64,000 nucleotides of DNA from Streptomyces sp. DSM 15324 (GCF_001514285.1 NZ_KQ949023.1:620001-684000); one strand, 5' to 3'; positions 47,352 through 56,756 are shown, counted from the stretch's first letter. A program made the numbers and translations. Notes: generated by a model from the sequence alone, not told the origin.

Positions 47352-48334
47352 ACCGGTCCGCGGCCGTCTTCCGGGAGACCAGCGCCGAACCACGCACGGA
47401 ATCCGTTCCGTTCTCCCATCTCTCCCTGGAATTAGGCCACTTGTACATGGAGGACTTCGTCGAGGGGCCCGCCCGGCTGCGCCGGCACTTCGCCGCCGTA
47501 CGGCCCTGGGTGGACGCCGCCCGGGCCGGCCTCGGCCCGCTGGGCACCGGGCGGCGCCCCCGGATCAGCACCTGCTTCCTCATCGACGACTACTTCTCCC
47601 GGCTCTCCACCCCCGCCGAACTGATCCCGCCCCTGCTGGCGGCCGCCGCCGACGCCGGGCTCACCATCGACTACCTCGCCCGCGAGTCGGGCTGCGCCGT
47701 GGCCGACCCCGCCCACCGCGACCGGGCCGAACTCGCCGAGGCCGTCCTGCACCGGCTCGTGGAGTCGCCCCCGCCCGGCAGCAACGGCTTCCGCCCGCCC
47801 GTCAGCCGCACCGGCTGGCTCACCAACGGCCGCCGCGCCCCCGCCCGGCGCACCTCCGCCGCACTCGACTCCACCGGCGCCGTCTGGCAGCCGCCCAGCG
47901 AGACCGGCGCCCGCGGCCACTCCGTCTTCATGGACGTCGAACTCTGGAGCGGCCAGGGCGACGACCGCACCTGGTCCTGCGCCTTCCTCGCCTCCGTCTG
48001 GCAGCTCGTCCGCCTCGGCCTGCTGCGCGACAACGGCCGCGCCGTGCTCACCCCCACCCCCTGGGACGACAAGGAGTTCCCGGCCGAGTGGGACGCGCTG
48101 CCGCCCGTGCTGCGCCTCAACCCGCAGGCCGCGCCCTTCACGGCCTACGTCACCTGTAGCGTCCTGCCCGCCCGCTTCCTGCCCGTCGAGCACGCCGTAC
48201 GCGTCATCCTCGACCAGGTCCACGTCGAGGCCGCGGCGCTCGCCCAGGTCGCCGAACGGTCCGCCGCGGAGGGCTTCGCCGTACCCGCCGGCGTCGTCGA
48301 CCGCACCTCCTACGTGTTCCCGCCGGGGCTGTGA
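47348..48334 (+). CDS. SCO2522-type protein of unknown function
   Basis: This 328-residue protein starts at a GTG overlapping the P-loop gene stop. It contains FSHLSLELGHLYMEDFVEGP near the N-terminus, RISTCFLIDDYFSRLSTPAE, an acidic core, and SCAFLASVWQLVRLGLL in the second half. There is no signal peptide or obvious membrane span. The name follows conserved position in the Streptomyces SCO2525-SCO2521 series. Strict co-occurrence and overlapping genes imply it acts in a complex or pathway with the methyltransferase and P-loop protein. Confidence 0.85.
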   Translation: MNRSAAVFRETSAEPRTESVPFSHLSLELGHLYMEDFVEGPARLRRHFAAVRPWVDAARAGLGPLGTGRRPRISTCFLIDDYFSRLSTPAELIPPLLAAAADAGLTIDYLARESGCAVADPAHRDRAELAEAVLHRLVESPPPGSNGFRPPVSRTGWLTNGRRAPARRTSAALDSTGAVWQPPSETGARGHSVFMDVELWSGQGDDRTWSCAFLASVWQLVRLGLLRDNGRAVLTPTPWDDKEFPAEWDALPPVLRLNPQAAPFTAYVTCSVLPARFLPVEHAVRVILDQVHVEAAALAQVAERSAAEGFAVPAGVVDRTSYVFPPGL

Positions 48335-49302
48335 TGGACGGCCTGGGCACCGCCTCGGGTCCCGTCCTCGTCTGCGGCGAGGTGCGCACCTGTCTGCTGC
48401 CCACCCGGGACGCGGTCGACGAGCGGGCCGCCGTGGAACTGCTGCGGCTGCGCGCCGACGAACGCGTACGGGTCTCCCGGCACCCCAACCGGCACGCCGT
48501 CTCCCCGGACGTCCTCACCGGCGTCGACTGCCGGCTGCCCACCGCCACCGGCGCCCGCAGCCGCGCCGTCGGCACCGTCACCGCGCGGGCGGCGCTCACC
48601 GAGGGACGGGTCCTCCAGGCCACCGCGTACTTCTCCGCGCCCGCCGCCGGCCCCGACCGGCGCCGGCCCTGGGGCTACTACCTGGTCCGCCCCGGCACCC
48701 TGGTCCCGGTCGGCCGGCTGCCCGTCCAGGCCCTCACCGAAGGCTTCCTGACCGGCCACCAGCCCGGCGAGCTCGACCTCGGGTCCATCGCCGACAGCCT
48801 GCTCGCGAGGATCTGCCGGCAGCACCGCATCCTCGACCACGACGCCCCGCTCACCACCGCCGACACCAGCCTGCGCTGGACGGCGGCAGCGGCGGCCGAC
48901 GGCGAGGAGGCCTCGGTGCGGTTCACCAAGGCCGAGGACGGGCTGCGGATCGTGGAGCTGCGGCTGCCGCCCGGCACCGCGCCCACCGCCGCGGCCGGAC
49001 TCTGCGAGGACCTCGCGCTGCACGACTGGCTGCTGACCACCGTCGCCGACAGACTCGACGGACTGCGCGTCGGCTCCGAGGACGGCCGCGCCGTCCTCAA
49101 GGTGCTGCGTCCCCTCGTCGACCACCTGCTGCACCTGTGGATGCCCCGGGCCCGCGTCGACGGCGCCCTGCACCCCGCCTGGCGGGAACTCGAGGGGACC
49201 CCCGGCTACAGCAGGCAGTGGAACGCCCTCGCCCAGCGCATCCGCGACCAGCTCGTCCTGCAGAACCTCGCCGTCCCACGACAAGCAATGCCCACAGCCT
49301 GA
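48331..49302 (+). CDS. SCO2521-type protein of unknown function
   Basis: This protein of about 323 residues starts with GTG 48331 (or ATG 48334) overlapping the preceding stop. It contains LVCGEVRTCLLPTRDAVDER, an Arg-rich strand region, DLGSIADSLLARICRQHRIL, and C-terminal LWMPRARVDGALHPAWRELE. It is soluble with no recognised domain. It closes the five-gene SCO2525-SCO2521-type set. Two in-frame starts three bases apart make the exact N-terminus uncertain but unimportant. Confidence 0.85.
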   Translation: MMDGLGTASGPVLVCGEVRTCLLPTRDAVDERAAVELLRLRADERVRVSRHPNRHAVSPDVLTGVDCRLPTATGARSRAVGTVTARAALTEGRVLQATAYFSAPAAGPDRRRPWGYYLVRPGTLVPVGRLPVQALTEGFLTGHQPGELDLGSIADSLLARICRQHRILDHDAPLTTADTSLRWTAAAAADGEEASVRFTKAEDGLRIVELRLPPGTAPTAAAGLCEDLALHDWLLTTVADRLDGLRVGSEDGRAVLKVLRPLVDHLLHLWMPRARVDGALHPAWRELEGTPGYSRQWNALAQRIRDQLVLQNLAVPRQAMPTA

Positions 49303-49332
49303 CGCACGATCCCAACGGGGGGAGAAAGAGAG

Positions 49333-50283
49333 TTGAATGCACGGCATGTAACACAGAAGCTCCTGGTCACGGTGGTGGTGGGCGGAGTCGTCTACCTGCT
49401 GACCAACGTGATCTCGTCCGACGACGACGGCCCCTGGCAGCTCGTGCTGTCCGTGCTCTGCGGCGGCATCGTGCTGATCGTGCAGTTCCTGGTGTCGTTC
49501 GTGAACCAGATGCACGCCGTGAAGGTCTCCGTCGACCAGCGCTTCGCCGACATCGGCAAGGCCACCAAGCTCTTCAACGAAGTGGAGAAACTCCGCGACG
49601 ACGGCGTGCCCCGGCTCGCCGAGAACGCCACCAAGGTCGTCTCCGGCGGACCCAGGATCCTCCAGGACTTCGCCAACGAGGAGATCAACCGCCTCGCCGG
49701 GGTCATGGAGGACCTCACCAGCCTCAGCGCCGAGACGCCCGGCGAGAACCACGACTGGCTGATGACGCTCACCCGGTGCACCCGGCACAGCATCGACGCC
49801 ATCAGCACCACCGTCGTCGACGACGGCTTCTGGTCCACCGAACCCGCGAACCGCTACCTCACCGCCCAGCACGAGGCGATCGTCGAGCGCGGCATCACGG
49901 TCCGGCGGCTCTTCATCGTCAAGGAACGCGGCGAGCGCGCCGCACTGGCCCCGATCTGCGAGGAACAGCGGGACCTGCGCATCCAGGTGCGGGTGGTGGC
50001 CCTGGACCAGCTCCCGGCGCACCACCGGCGCGGCAACATGATCGACTTCATCGTCTTCGACCAGGCCCTGTCCTACGAGATCCACCCCGACCAGCTGGGG
50101 CTGAACTCCCGGACCGCCGTGAACGCCCGGCGCGAACTCGTCCAGCCCCTGGTCCGCCGGTTCGAGCAGCTGTGGGACGCCGCCGAGGAACTCCAGCTGC
50201 CCGTGAACAACCACCCCGGCGCGGACGGACTGCGGTCCCTGACCAACAGCGGCGGCCCGGGAACCGGCCCGGACGGCGCCTGA
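49333..50283 (+). CDS. Two-helix membrane-anchored protein of unknown function
   Basis: This 316-residue protein starts with TTG behind GGGGAGAAAGAG. Two N-terminal membrane helices (KLLVTVVVGGVVYLLTNVI and LVLSVLCGGIVLIVQFLVSF) are joined by a short acidic loop. A cytosolic amphipathic stretch and an alpha/beta domain follow, with AIVERGITVRRLFIVKERGE and RGNMIDFIVFDQALSYEI; these strands resemble the C-terminal half of phospholipase-D-like proteins, but no HKD motif is seen. It follows the SCO2521-type gene by 30 bp and could share its transcript. Function unknown. Confidence 0.78.
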   Translation: MNARHVTQKLLVTVVVGGVVYLLTNVISSDDDGPWQLVLSVLCGGIVLIVQFLVSFVNQMHAVKVSVDQRFADIGKATKLFNEVEKLRDDGVPRLAENATKVVSGGPRILQDFANEEINRLAGVMEDLTSLSAETPGENHDWLMTLTRCTRHSIDAISTTVVDDGFWSTEPANRYLTAQHEAIVERGITVRRLFIVKERGERAALAPICEEQRDLRIQVRVVALDQLPAHHRRGNMIDFIVFDQALSYEIHPDQLGLNSRTAVNARRELVQPLVRRFEQLWDAAEELQLPVNNHPGADGLRSLTNSGGPGTGPDGA

Positions 50284-50408
50284 CCCGAGCGAGCCGGCGC
50301 ACCACCGGGGGACCGATCCCGGCGCCCCCGGCACACGGCGGGCGCCGCGTGGGCGAGAATGGGCGGCATGAGCCAGTTCCGCTCCCAGCGGTGCCGCGGT
50401 GGTGTGCG

Positions 50409-51158
50409 ATGAGTCTCTTCCGGGACGACGGCATCGTCCTGCGGACGCAGAAGCTCGGCGAAGCCGACCGCATCATCACGCTGCTCACCCGCGGACACGG
50501 CCGGGTGCGGGCCGTGGCCCGCGGGGTGCGGCGGACGAAGTCCAAGTTCGGCGCCCGCCTGGAACCCTTCTCCCACGTCGACGTGCAGTTCTTCTCCCGG
50601 GGCGGCGAGCTCGTCGGACGCGGGCTGCCGCTGTGCACCCAGAGCGAGACCATCGCGCCGTACGGCGGCGCCATCGTGGCCGACTACGCCCGCTACACCG
50701 CCGGGACGGCCATGCTGGAGACCGCCGAGCGGTTCACCGACCACGAGGGCGAACCGGCCGTCCAGCAGTACCTGCTGCTCGTGGGGGCGCTCAGGACCCT
50801 GGCCCGCGGCGAGCACGCCCCGCACCTCGTCCTCGACGCGTTCCTGCTGCGCTCCCTTGCCGTCAACGGCTACGCGCCCAGCTTCGACGCCTGCGCGCGG
50901 TGCGGCATGCCCGGCCCCAACCGGTTCTTCTCGGTCGCCTCGGGCGGCAGCGTCTGCGTCGACTGCCGGGTGCCCGGCAGCGTCGTACCCTCGCCGCAGA
51001 CCCTGGTACTCCTGGGGGCCCTGCTTACGGGAGACTGGGAGACGGCGGACACGGCACAGGCCCGGTACGTCAGGGAGGGCAGCGGGCTGGTGTCCGCGTA
51101 CCTCCACTGGCACCTGGAGCGCGGGCTGCGCTCGCTCAGGTATGTCGAGAAGAGCTAG
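50409..51158 (+). CDS. recO: DNA repair protein RecO
   Basis: This 249-residue RecFOR-pathway mediator helps RecA load on SSB-coated DNA. It has the N-terminal OB fold (DGIVLRTQKLGEADRIITLL, GRVRAVARGVRRTKSKFGAR), a helical domain, and a zinc finger with CARCGMPGPNRFFSV and VCVDC (CxxC...CxxC). The ATG at 50409 is the family start; the frame is open far upstream without coding meaning. UppS begins 17 bp after its stop, the usual actinobacterial recO-uppS pair. Confidence 0.97.
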   Translation: MSLFRDDGIVLRTQKLGEADRIITLLTRGHGRVRAVARGVRRTKSKFGARLEPFSHVDVQFFSRGGELVGRGLPLCTQSETIAPYGGAIVADYARYTAGTAMLETAERFTDHEGEPAVQQYLLLVGALRTLARGEHAPHLVLDAFLLRSLAVNGYAPSFDACARCGMPGPNRFFSVASGGSVCVDCRVPGSVVPSPQTLVLLGALLTGDWETADTAQARYVREGSGLVSAYLHWHLERGLRSLRYVEKS

Positions 51159-51175
51159 AGGGAGACGAGAGGCAC

Positions 51176-52027
51176 ATGGTCGTACGCGGGTTCCTGGGGC
51201 GGCAGCGCAAGGAGTACAGGGCGCCGGAGCCGCACCCGTCCGGCGCCCGCGCGCCGAAGCTCCCCGGCGAGCTGGTTCCCGAGCACGTGGCGATCGTCAT
51301 GGACGGCAACGGCCGCTGGGCCAAGGAACGCGGACTGCCCCGCACCGAGGGCCACAAGGTCGGCGCCGAGCGCGTCCTCGACGTCCTCCAGGGCGGGGTC
51401 GAGATCGGCGTGCGGAACATCTCGCTGTACGCCTTCTCCACCGAGAACTGGAAGCGCTCGCCCGACGAGGTCCGCTTCCTGATGAACTTCAACCGCGACT
51501 TCATCCGCAAGACCCGCGACCAGCTCGACGCGCTCGGCATCCGGGTGCGCTGGGTGGGCCGGATGCCCCGGATGTGGAGGTCGGTCGCGAAGGAACTCCT
51601 GGTTGCCCAGGAGCAGACCAAGGGCAACGACCGCCTCACCCTGTACTTCTGCATGAACTACGGCGGCCGTGCCGAGATCGCCGACGCCGCGCAGGCCCTC
51701 GCCGAGGACGTGAAGGCGGGCCGGCTCGACCCCTCCAAGGTCAACGAGAAGACCCTCCAGAAGTACATGTACTACCCCGACATGCCGGACGTGGACCTGT
51801 TCCTGCGCCCCAGCGGCGAGCAGCGCACCTCCAACTACCTGATCTGGCAGAGCGCGTACGCCGAGATGGTCTTCCAGGACGTACTGTGGCCGGACTTCGA
51901 CCGCCGCGACCTGTGGCGTGCGTGCGTGGAGTTCGCCTCCCGTGACCGCCGTTTCGGCGGCGCGATCCCGAACGAGGAACTTCTGGCCATGGAAGGCCGC
52001 ACCGAAGACCCACAGGCCACTTCGTAG
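51176..52027 (+). CDS. uppS: Isoprenyl transferase (undecaprenyl diphosphate synthase type)
   Basis: This 283-residue cis-prenyltransferase makes the polyprenyl diphosphate lipid carrier for cell-wall synthesis. The signature is HVAIVMDGNGRWAKERGLPR, with the catalytic Asp in MDGNGRW. The conserved LYAFSTENWKRSP, LYFCMNYGGRAEIADA and the C-terminal DLFLRPSGEQRTSNYLIWQS follow. An N-terminal extension of about 35 residues precedes the fold, normal for Streptomyces. It ends the recO-uppS operon; the next gene starts 231 bp later. Confidence 0.97.
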   Translation: MVVRGFLGRQRKEYRAPEPHPSGARAPKLPGELVPEHVAIVMDGNGRWAKERGLPRTEGHKVGAERVLDVLQGGVEIGVRNISLYAFSTENWKRSPDEVRFLMNFNRDFIRKTRDQLDALGIRVRWVGRMPRMWRSVAKELLVAQEQTKGNDRLTLYFCMNYGGRAEIADAAQALAEDVKAGRLDPSKVNEKTLQKYMYYPDMPDVDLFLRPSGEQRTSNYLIWQSAYAEMVFQDVLWPDFDRRDLWRACVEFASRDRRFGGAIPNEELLAMEGRTEDPQATS

Positions 52028-52258
52028 CCGCCGCGCGTTCATCCGCCCGTCGACGCTGCGGGAGATCACCTCCCGATCCCCCGCTCGTCGAAACGGGCCG
52101 CCCCCGCATCCGGGTACGAGCACGAGGTGGCGGACAGCGAGGAGACCACAGCGGGACCGAATCCCCCGGATTACCCCCTGCGGCCCGGCACCCCTACTAG
52201 CATCGGCGCATGGCCGTGCGGCGAAGCCCGGTCACGTGCGTCCGCGGGGTGGGGGATC

Positions 52259-53437
52259 GTGCAACGCTCAGTGGTTTTCGTCCATGGCACCGGTGTGCGC
52301 GAGAAGGCGTACGACAGGACGTTCGCGACGGTACACGAGGAACTGGCCGGGCTGCGGCCCGCGGTCGGGGTACGGGGCTGCTTCTGGGGGCGGGAGGCCG
52401 GCGCCGGACTGGCGCTGGACGGCGCGAGCATCCCGGACTACACGGAGTCCCGCGGCGGCCGGCGCGTGGAGGACGAGGACATCGCCGTATGGGGCGTCCT
52501 CTACCGGGATCCCGGCTACGAGTTACGCCTGCTCGGCCTGCGCCCGGCGGTCGTCTCGGGGATGGACCGAAGCCGCAGCGGCGCGCAGAAGCTGCTCGAC
52601 GAACTCTCCGGATACGCCCCCTCCAGCCAGGTGCGCGACGCCTTCGCGGCACACGGTCTGGGCGACGCCCTGGACCGCGCCCTGCGCAGGGTCACCGAGT
52701 CGCCGGAGCTGCGGGACGCTGCGGTCACCGCCGACGAGGACGGCTACGAGCACCGGCACGCCTTCGCGAGGGCCGTCGTGGCAGCGGCACTCGCGGACGC
52801 CGTGGACGCCGGAGCCGATGCCCCGGACGGCCTTCGACGGGACGCCCTGCTCACCCTGATCGGCGCCGATCTGCACAGCCAGGGACGCGCACTCGCCGGA
52901 GCGGTCGCCAAGGCCGCCGCCGCACCGGCACTCCTTGCCCTGACCCGGCACGCCCGCCGCCGCCGGGGCGCACACAGCGACGGCCTGCTCGTGCCCGCGG
53001 TCGGTGACATCCTGCGCTACCAGGCGCGCGGCCTCGCCCTGCGTCGGCTGATCAAGCGCACCATCGAGCACGCCCCCGGCGACGCCGTCACCTTGATCGC
53101 CCACAGCCTCGGCGGTGTGGCCTGCGTCGACCTGATGGTGGAGGAGCGGATCGACCGAGTCGACCAGCTGATCACCGTCGGCTCCCAGGCGCCGTTCTTC
53201 TACGAGATCGGAGCCCTCGTCTCCCTGGAACACCCCAGGCAGCCTCCCGCCCACTTCCCGCGCCGCTGGCTCAATCTCTACGACCCGCGTGACCTTCTCT
53301 CCTTCCGTGCCGCGCAGGTCTTCCCGGCCGTGGCCACCGACCACGAGGTCGACAACCGCCAGCCGTTCCCGTTCGCGCACAGCGCCTACTGGGGCAACCG
53401 CGAGGTCTGGGACGCGATCGGCACATGGCTGGGCTGA
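52259..53437 (+). CDS. Alpha/beta-hydrolase (lipase-like), first gene of conflict operon
   Basis: This 392-residue alpha/beta-hydrolase has an oxyanion motif near the N-terminus (VVFVHGTGVREKAYDRT) and the nucleophile elbow TLIAHSLGGVACVDLM with Ser283. A probable acid Asp is in LYDPRDLLSFRA and a late His in HSAYWG, so the triad is likely complete. There is no signal peptide. It overlaps the caspase-VMAP gene by 13 bases, which ties it to the downstream module; it could be a membrane-lipid-attacking effector or a regulator. I chose GTG 52259 behind GGGGTGGGGG because it starts exactly at the first strand. Confidence 0.85.
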   Translation: MQRSVVFVHGTGVREKAYDRTFATVHEELAGLRPAVGVRGCFWGREAGAGLALDGASIPDYTESRGGRRVEDEDIAVWGVLYRDPGYELRLLGLRPAVVSGMDRSRSGAQKLLDELSGYAPSSQVRDAFAAHGLGDALDRALRRVTESPELRDAAVTADEDGYEHRHAFARAVVAAALADAVDAGADAPDGLRRDALLTLIGADLHSQGRALAGAVAKAAAAPALLALTRHARRRRGAHSDGLLVPAVGDILRYQARGLALRRLIKRTIEHAPGDAVTLIAHSLGGVACVDLMVEERIDRVDQLITVGSQAPFFYEIGALVSLEHPRQPPAHFPRRWLNLYDPRDLLSFRAAQVFPAVATDHEVDNRQPFPFAHSAYWGNREVWDAIGTWLG

Positions 53438-55740
53438 GAACCGTCGACGACCCCGCGCGCGTGCACGCCGTGGTCGTCGGCGTCGAACGCTACCCCCGGC
53501 ATTCCGGCTGGGATCTGCCCGGCGCGGTGGACGACGCCCTGCGCTTCCACAGGTGGCTGCGCAAAGGAGGGGTGCCCGAGGCCAACGTCCAGTTGCTGCT
53601 GGCACCGGGGGAGGACAGCCGCGTCCGGCTCGACGCGCTGGCCGGGGAACTCACCTGGCGGCAGACCTGGACCCGCGACCAGCTCATGGACGCGTTCACC
53701 GAGGGCCTCGACGAGCGGACCGGCGACCTGCTGTACGTCTTCTGGGGCAGCCACGGAGTGCTCGGCCAGGGCGATCACCGGCTGTTGCTGTGCCCGGACG
53801 CCTCACCCAACGACAAGCGCTGCGTCGACACGGCCAACCTGATGGAATACCTCCAGCGGGACGACCTCACGGGCTTCGGACAGCAGGTGCTCGTGTTCGA
53901 CGCGTGTGCGACCTTCCTCGAGCATCACAACCAGTCGACGGGTCCCGCCGTCGCGGGCTTTCCCACGGTACGCCGACGCCGTGTCGAGCAGTTCGCCCTG
54001 TGCGCGGCCGCCCCCGGCCAGGTCGCGGAGAACAATCCGGCGTTGCGCAGCGGGGTCTTCTCGAACGCCATGCTCGACTGGCTGGAGACGAACGCCGCCG
54101 ATCTGCGCCCGGACCTGGCCGCACTCGTCGCCCATGTCCGGGCCGAGACGCCCGAGATGCAGACCCCGGTCAGTATCGAGGTCCGTGGCCTGGACGGTTC
54201 CAGGGAACAGCTGTTGTGGCCGGGTCGCGCCCCCCTTCCGCCGTCGACCGACCGGTCCCGGCTGGCCCTCGCCCTGCACGACGCGCTGGGCGACGCGGAC
54301 CTGCGGGCGCGTTGTGTCGAACACCTCGCCGTGCAGTGCCCGGAAGCCGGCCTGGGGGCGTGCCCCTCCGAGGAGCGGATCGCCCACGCCCTGCTCACGG
54401 TCGAGCGGGCCATGGCCGCCCTTGTGGAGCTCGTGCACACCCGGAACCGGCGGGCCGCCGACCAGTTGCTGGCGCTGGGACGCACCCATGGCGTGCCCGG
54501 CCTGCTGTCCCCCCTCGAGCACCGCTCGCTGCAGGAGTCGTTCGGCCGGGCACCGCAACTCCCGCCGACGGCACGGGTGATCGCGGCCGTACGAGCAGCC
54601 CAGCCATTGGGGAAGGCCTGGCTGCCGCCGCCCACCGCGGCGGAGACGGACGGGCCCTCCGTCGACCAGCTCATGGCCTGCGTGGAGCATTTCGAGGAAC
54701 TCACCGGCGGACAGAGCGTGGCGCATCCGGGACGACAGCTGGTACCCGCTGTCCTGCGCTTCACCGAACTGCTCGCCGCGCTCGTCCCCGCGCTCCGCAG
54801 GGAACTCCACGAATGGGCGGACCAAGTCGCCCACCGGCTCGGCGTCGACGACGGTGGTCTGGCCGAGCGCCGTGCCGAGGCGCTGGCTTGGGCCGACTCA
54901 CTCGGACCGGCGGCCTGCCGGCCCCGTGTCCTCGCGCAGCTGGACGCGGCGCCACTCGACGCGGCCGATGACGAGGACGACCACTACACGTGCGTGATGT
55001 GGGTCGACACCGGTGCGGGGGACCTCGTACAGGCCGCCGAACAGAGCCTCGAGCCCCTTTCCTCCCGGGGCGTGGTGCGCCGGATAAAGCGGACGGTGAA
55101 GCTGCTGCGCACGGAGACCGATGAGACCCCGGTTGTGGAGATCCTGCTCCAGCCGGACGCCGTACACCTGCCCGTGGATGCGTGGAACGGCGCCGACGAC
55201 GGCGATGCGCTGCCCTGCCTGTTGGGTGTGGAGTGGGCGACCGCACTGCGCTGCGCTCCGCTGGCCGACGCCGAGCGGGAGGAACAGCGGCAGGAGGGAC
55301 TGAAGAACCGTCGGGTGGGGCGGCACAACGACACGGTGGTCTTCCTCGACGACGGGCATGCCAAGGGATACATGGGCTACGGAGCCCTGATGGCGGACGT
55401 CCGCGCGGCCCGCGCCGTGGTACGGGCGGGCCCGGATGGCCGGGACCGGCTGGTGCAGGCGGCGCTGCGGCTCGGCTACCCCGTCGTGCTGTGGGACCGG
55501 CAGGCGCCGGCTCAGGTCCCGGTCACGCACTTCGACCCGCTCCGCCCGGAGCGAGCCGCGGACGGGCTGCCCTGGCGGATCCGGGACTACCGGGCCCAGG
55601 CGTGCATGAACCCGGCGGCCCATCCCGTATGCCCGGCGGTGCTGCTGGAATCCGCCGAACGCCCCCTTCCGCCCGTCCTGTCCCTGACCGGACTCTCCGA
55701 CCGGGCAACCCGTTCCGATCCCCCAGAGGCGAAACCCTGA
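53425..55740 (+). CDS. Caspase-like peptidase fused to VMAP-C domain
   Basis: This is a 771-residue protein. Residues 10-200 form a caspase-like (C14) domain: VHAVVVGVERY, the catalytic His110 in YVFWGSHGV and Cys161 in VFDACATF. A mainly helical middle region (about 210-500) is unrecognised. The C-terminal part (about 515-745) resembles VMAP-C of vWA-MoxR-associated conflict systems (TCVMWVDTGAGDLVQAAEQ, LLGVEWATALRC, YPVVLWDRQAP). It overlaps the hydrolase upstream and the AAA+ gene downstream. Known family logic: ATPase and vWA partners hold the peptidase effector in check until triggered. Confidence 0.9.
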   Translation: MAGLRTVDDPARVHAVVVGVERYPRHSGWDLPGAVDDALRFHRWLRKGGVPEANVQLLLAPGEDSRVRLDALAGELTWRQTWTRDQLMDAFTEGLDERTGDLLYVFWGSHGVLGQGDHRLLLCPDASPNDKRCVDTANLMEYLQRDDLTGFGQQVLVFDACATFLEHHNQSTGPAVAGFPTVRRRRVEQFALCAAAPGQVAENNPALRSGVFSNAMLDWLETNAADLRPDLAALVAHVRAETPEMQTPVSIEVRGLDGSREQLLWPGRAPLPPSTDRSRLALALHDALGDADLRARCVEHLAVQCPEAGLGACPSEERIAHALLTVERAMAALVELVHTRNRRAADQLLALGRTHGVPGLLSPLEHRSLQESFGRAPQLPPTARVIAAVRAAQPLGKAWLPPPTAAETDGPSVDQLMACVEHFEELTGGQSVAHPGRQLVPAVLRFTELLAALVPALRRELHEWADQVAHRLGVDDGGLAERRAEALAWADSLGPAACRPRVLAQLDAAPLDAADDEDDHYTCVMWVDTGAGDLVQAAEQSLEPLSSRGVVRRIKRTVKLLRTETDETPVVEILLQPDAVHLPVDAWNGADDGDALPCLLGVEWATALRCAPLADAEREEQRQEGLKNRRVGRHNDTVVFLDDGHAKGYMGYGALMADVRAARAVVRAGPDGRDRLVQAALRLGYPVVLWDRQAPAQVPVTHFDPLRPERAADGLPWRIRDYRAQACMNPAAHPVCPAVLLESAERPLPPVLSLTGLSDRATRSDPPEAKP

Positions 55741-56753
55741 TGACCTCAGAACCCTCAGAGCCCCCAGAGACCTCAGCATCCGAAATGCAGGACGGCGGCA
55801 CCACCGCCGCGGACGAGAACTGGCGGCTCTTCCGGGGAGACGGACAGCGCCGCACGGTCGCGATTCCCGTGGCCCCGCCCTGGCGCCGCTTCGCGGCCGC
55901 CGCCGGCGGCACCGAAGCGGCCGGAGCCCACTACGTCATCGGCCGAGAGGAGACCGACGTCGTCAACGCCGCCATCCATCTGCGCCGGCCCCTGCTCGTG
56001 ACCGGCCACCCCGGCACCGGCAAGTCGTCGCTGGCCGCGGCCATCGCGCACGAACTCGATCTGGGTCCCGTGCTGTACTGGCCCGTCAACAGCCGCTCCA
56101 CACTGCAAGACGCCCTCTACCGCTACGACGCCATCGGCCGACTCCAGGAGAGCAACCTCGCACGGGACCCGGACGGGACCCGGTCCGGCATCGGCTCGTT
56201 TCTCCGGCTCGGCCCGGTGGGCACGGCCTTCGTCGCCGTGGACCGCCCCCGGGTGCTGCTCGTGGACGAACTCGACAAGGGCGACATCGATCTGCCGAAC
56301 GACCTGCTGACCGTGTTCGAGGAAGGCACCTTCGAGATCCCGGAGCTGTCCAGGCTGCCCGAGCACCAGGCGCAGGTCGACGTCCGCACCGTCGACCCGC
56401 ACATGACGGCGCGGGTGACGCGGGGGATCGTACGCTGCGCCGAGTTCCCGCTCGTCGTCATCACCAGCAACGGTGAGCGCGACTTCCCGCCGGCGTTCCG
56501 CCGTCGCTGCCTCCCGCTGCACCTCGGAGACCCGGACGAGGCACGGCTGCGCGGGATCGTCGAGGGCCATCTCGGGCCCGACGCCCTCGCCGACGCCGGT
56601 GACCTCGTCATGGCGTTCCTGGCCCAGCGGGCGGTCGGGGAACTGGCCACCGACCAGCTTCTCAACGCCGTGTTCCTGCGCCGGGGCGGGGCCCGGCTGG
56701 ACGCCGACGGACTGCTGAAGACGGTGTTGCACCGGCTCAACGCGGACGGCTGA
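55740..56753 (+). CDS. MoxR-type AAA+ ATPase
   Basis: This 337-residue AAA+ protein has Walker A GHPGTGKS (89-96), Walker B LLVDELDK (Asp176, Glu177), sensor 1 in LVVITSNGERDFP and an arginine-finger-like FRRRC. A 60-residue disordered N-terminus rich in Ser/Glu precedes it. The start ATG shares one base with the upstream stop (TGATG), so translation is coupled. In vWA-MoxR-VMAP systems the ATPase is thought to remodel or sense through the vWA protein; here the vWA-like protein is encoded three bases downstream. Confidence 0.92.
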   Translation: MTSEPSEPPETSASEMQDGGTTAADENWRLFRGDGQRRTVAIPVAPPWRRFAAAAGGTEAAGAHYVIGREETDVVNAAIHLRRPLLVTGHPGTGKSSLAAAIAHELDLGPVLYWPVNSRSTLQDALYRYDAIGRLQESNLARDPDGTRSGIGSFLRLGPVGTAFVAVDRPRVLLVDELDKGDIDLPNDLLTVFEEGTFEIPELSRLPEHQAQVDVRTVDPHMTARVTRGIVRCAEFPLVVITSNGERDFPPAFRRRCLPLHLGDPDEARLRGIVEGHLGPDALADAGDLVMAFLAQRAVGELATDQLLNAVFLRRGGARLDADGLLKTVLHRLNADG

Positions 56754-56756
56754 GCC

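Noticed and set aside
52028..52258. A further coding start upstream of the alpha/beta-hydrolase
   Set aside because: The frame is open from about 52127, but the extra 44 residues are Pro/Gly/Ser-rich without fold and the GTG at 52259 directly begins the first strand. I see no separate gene in this 231-bp space.
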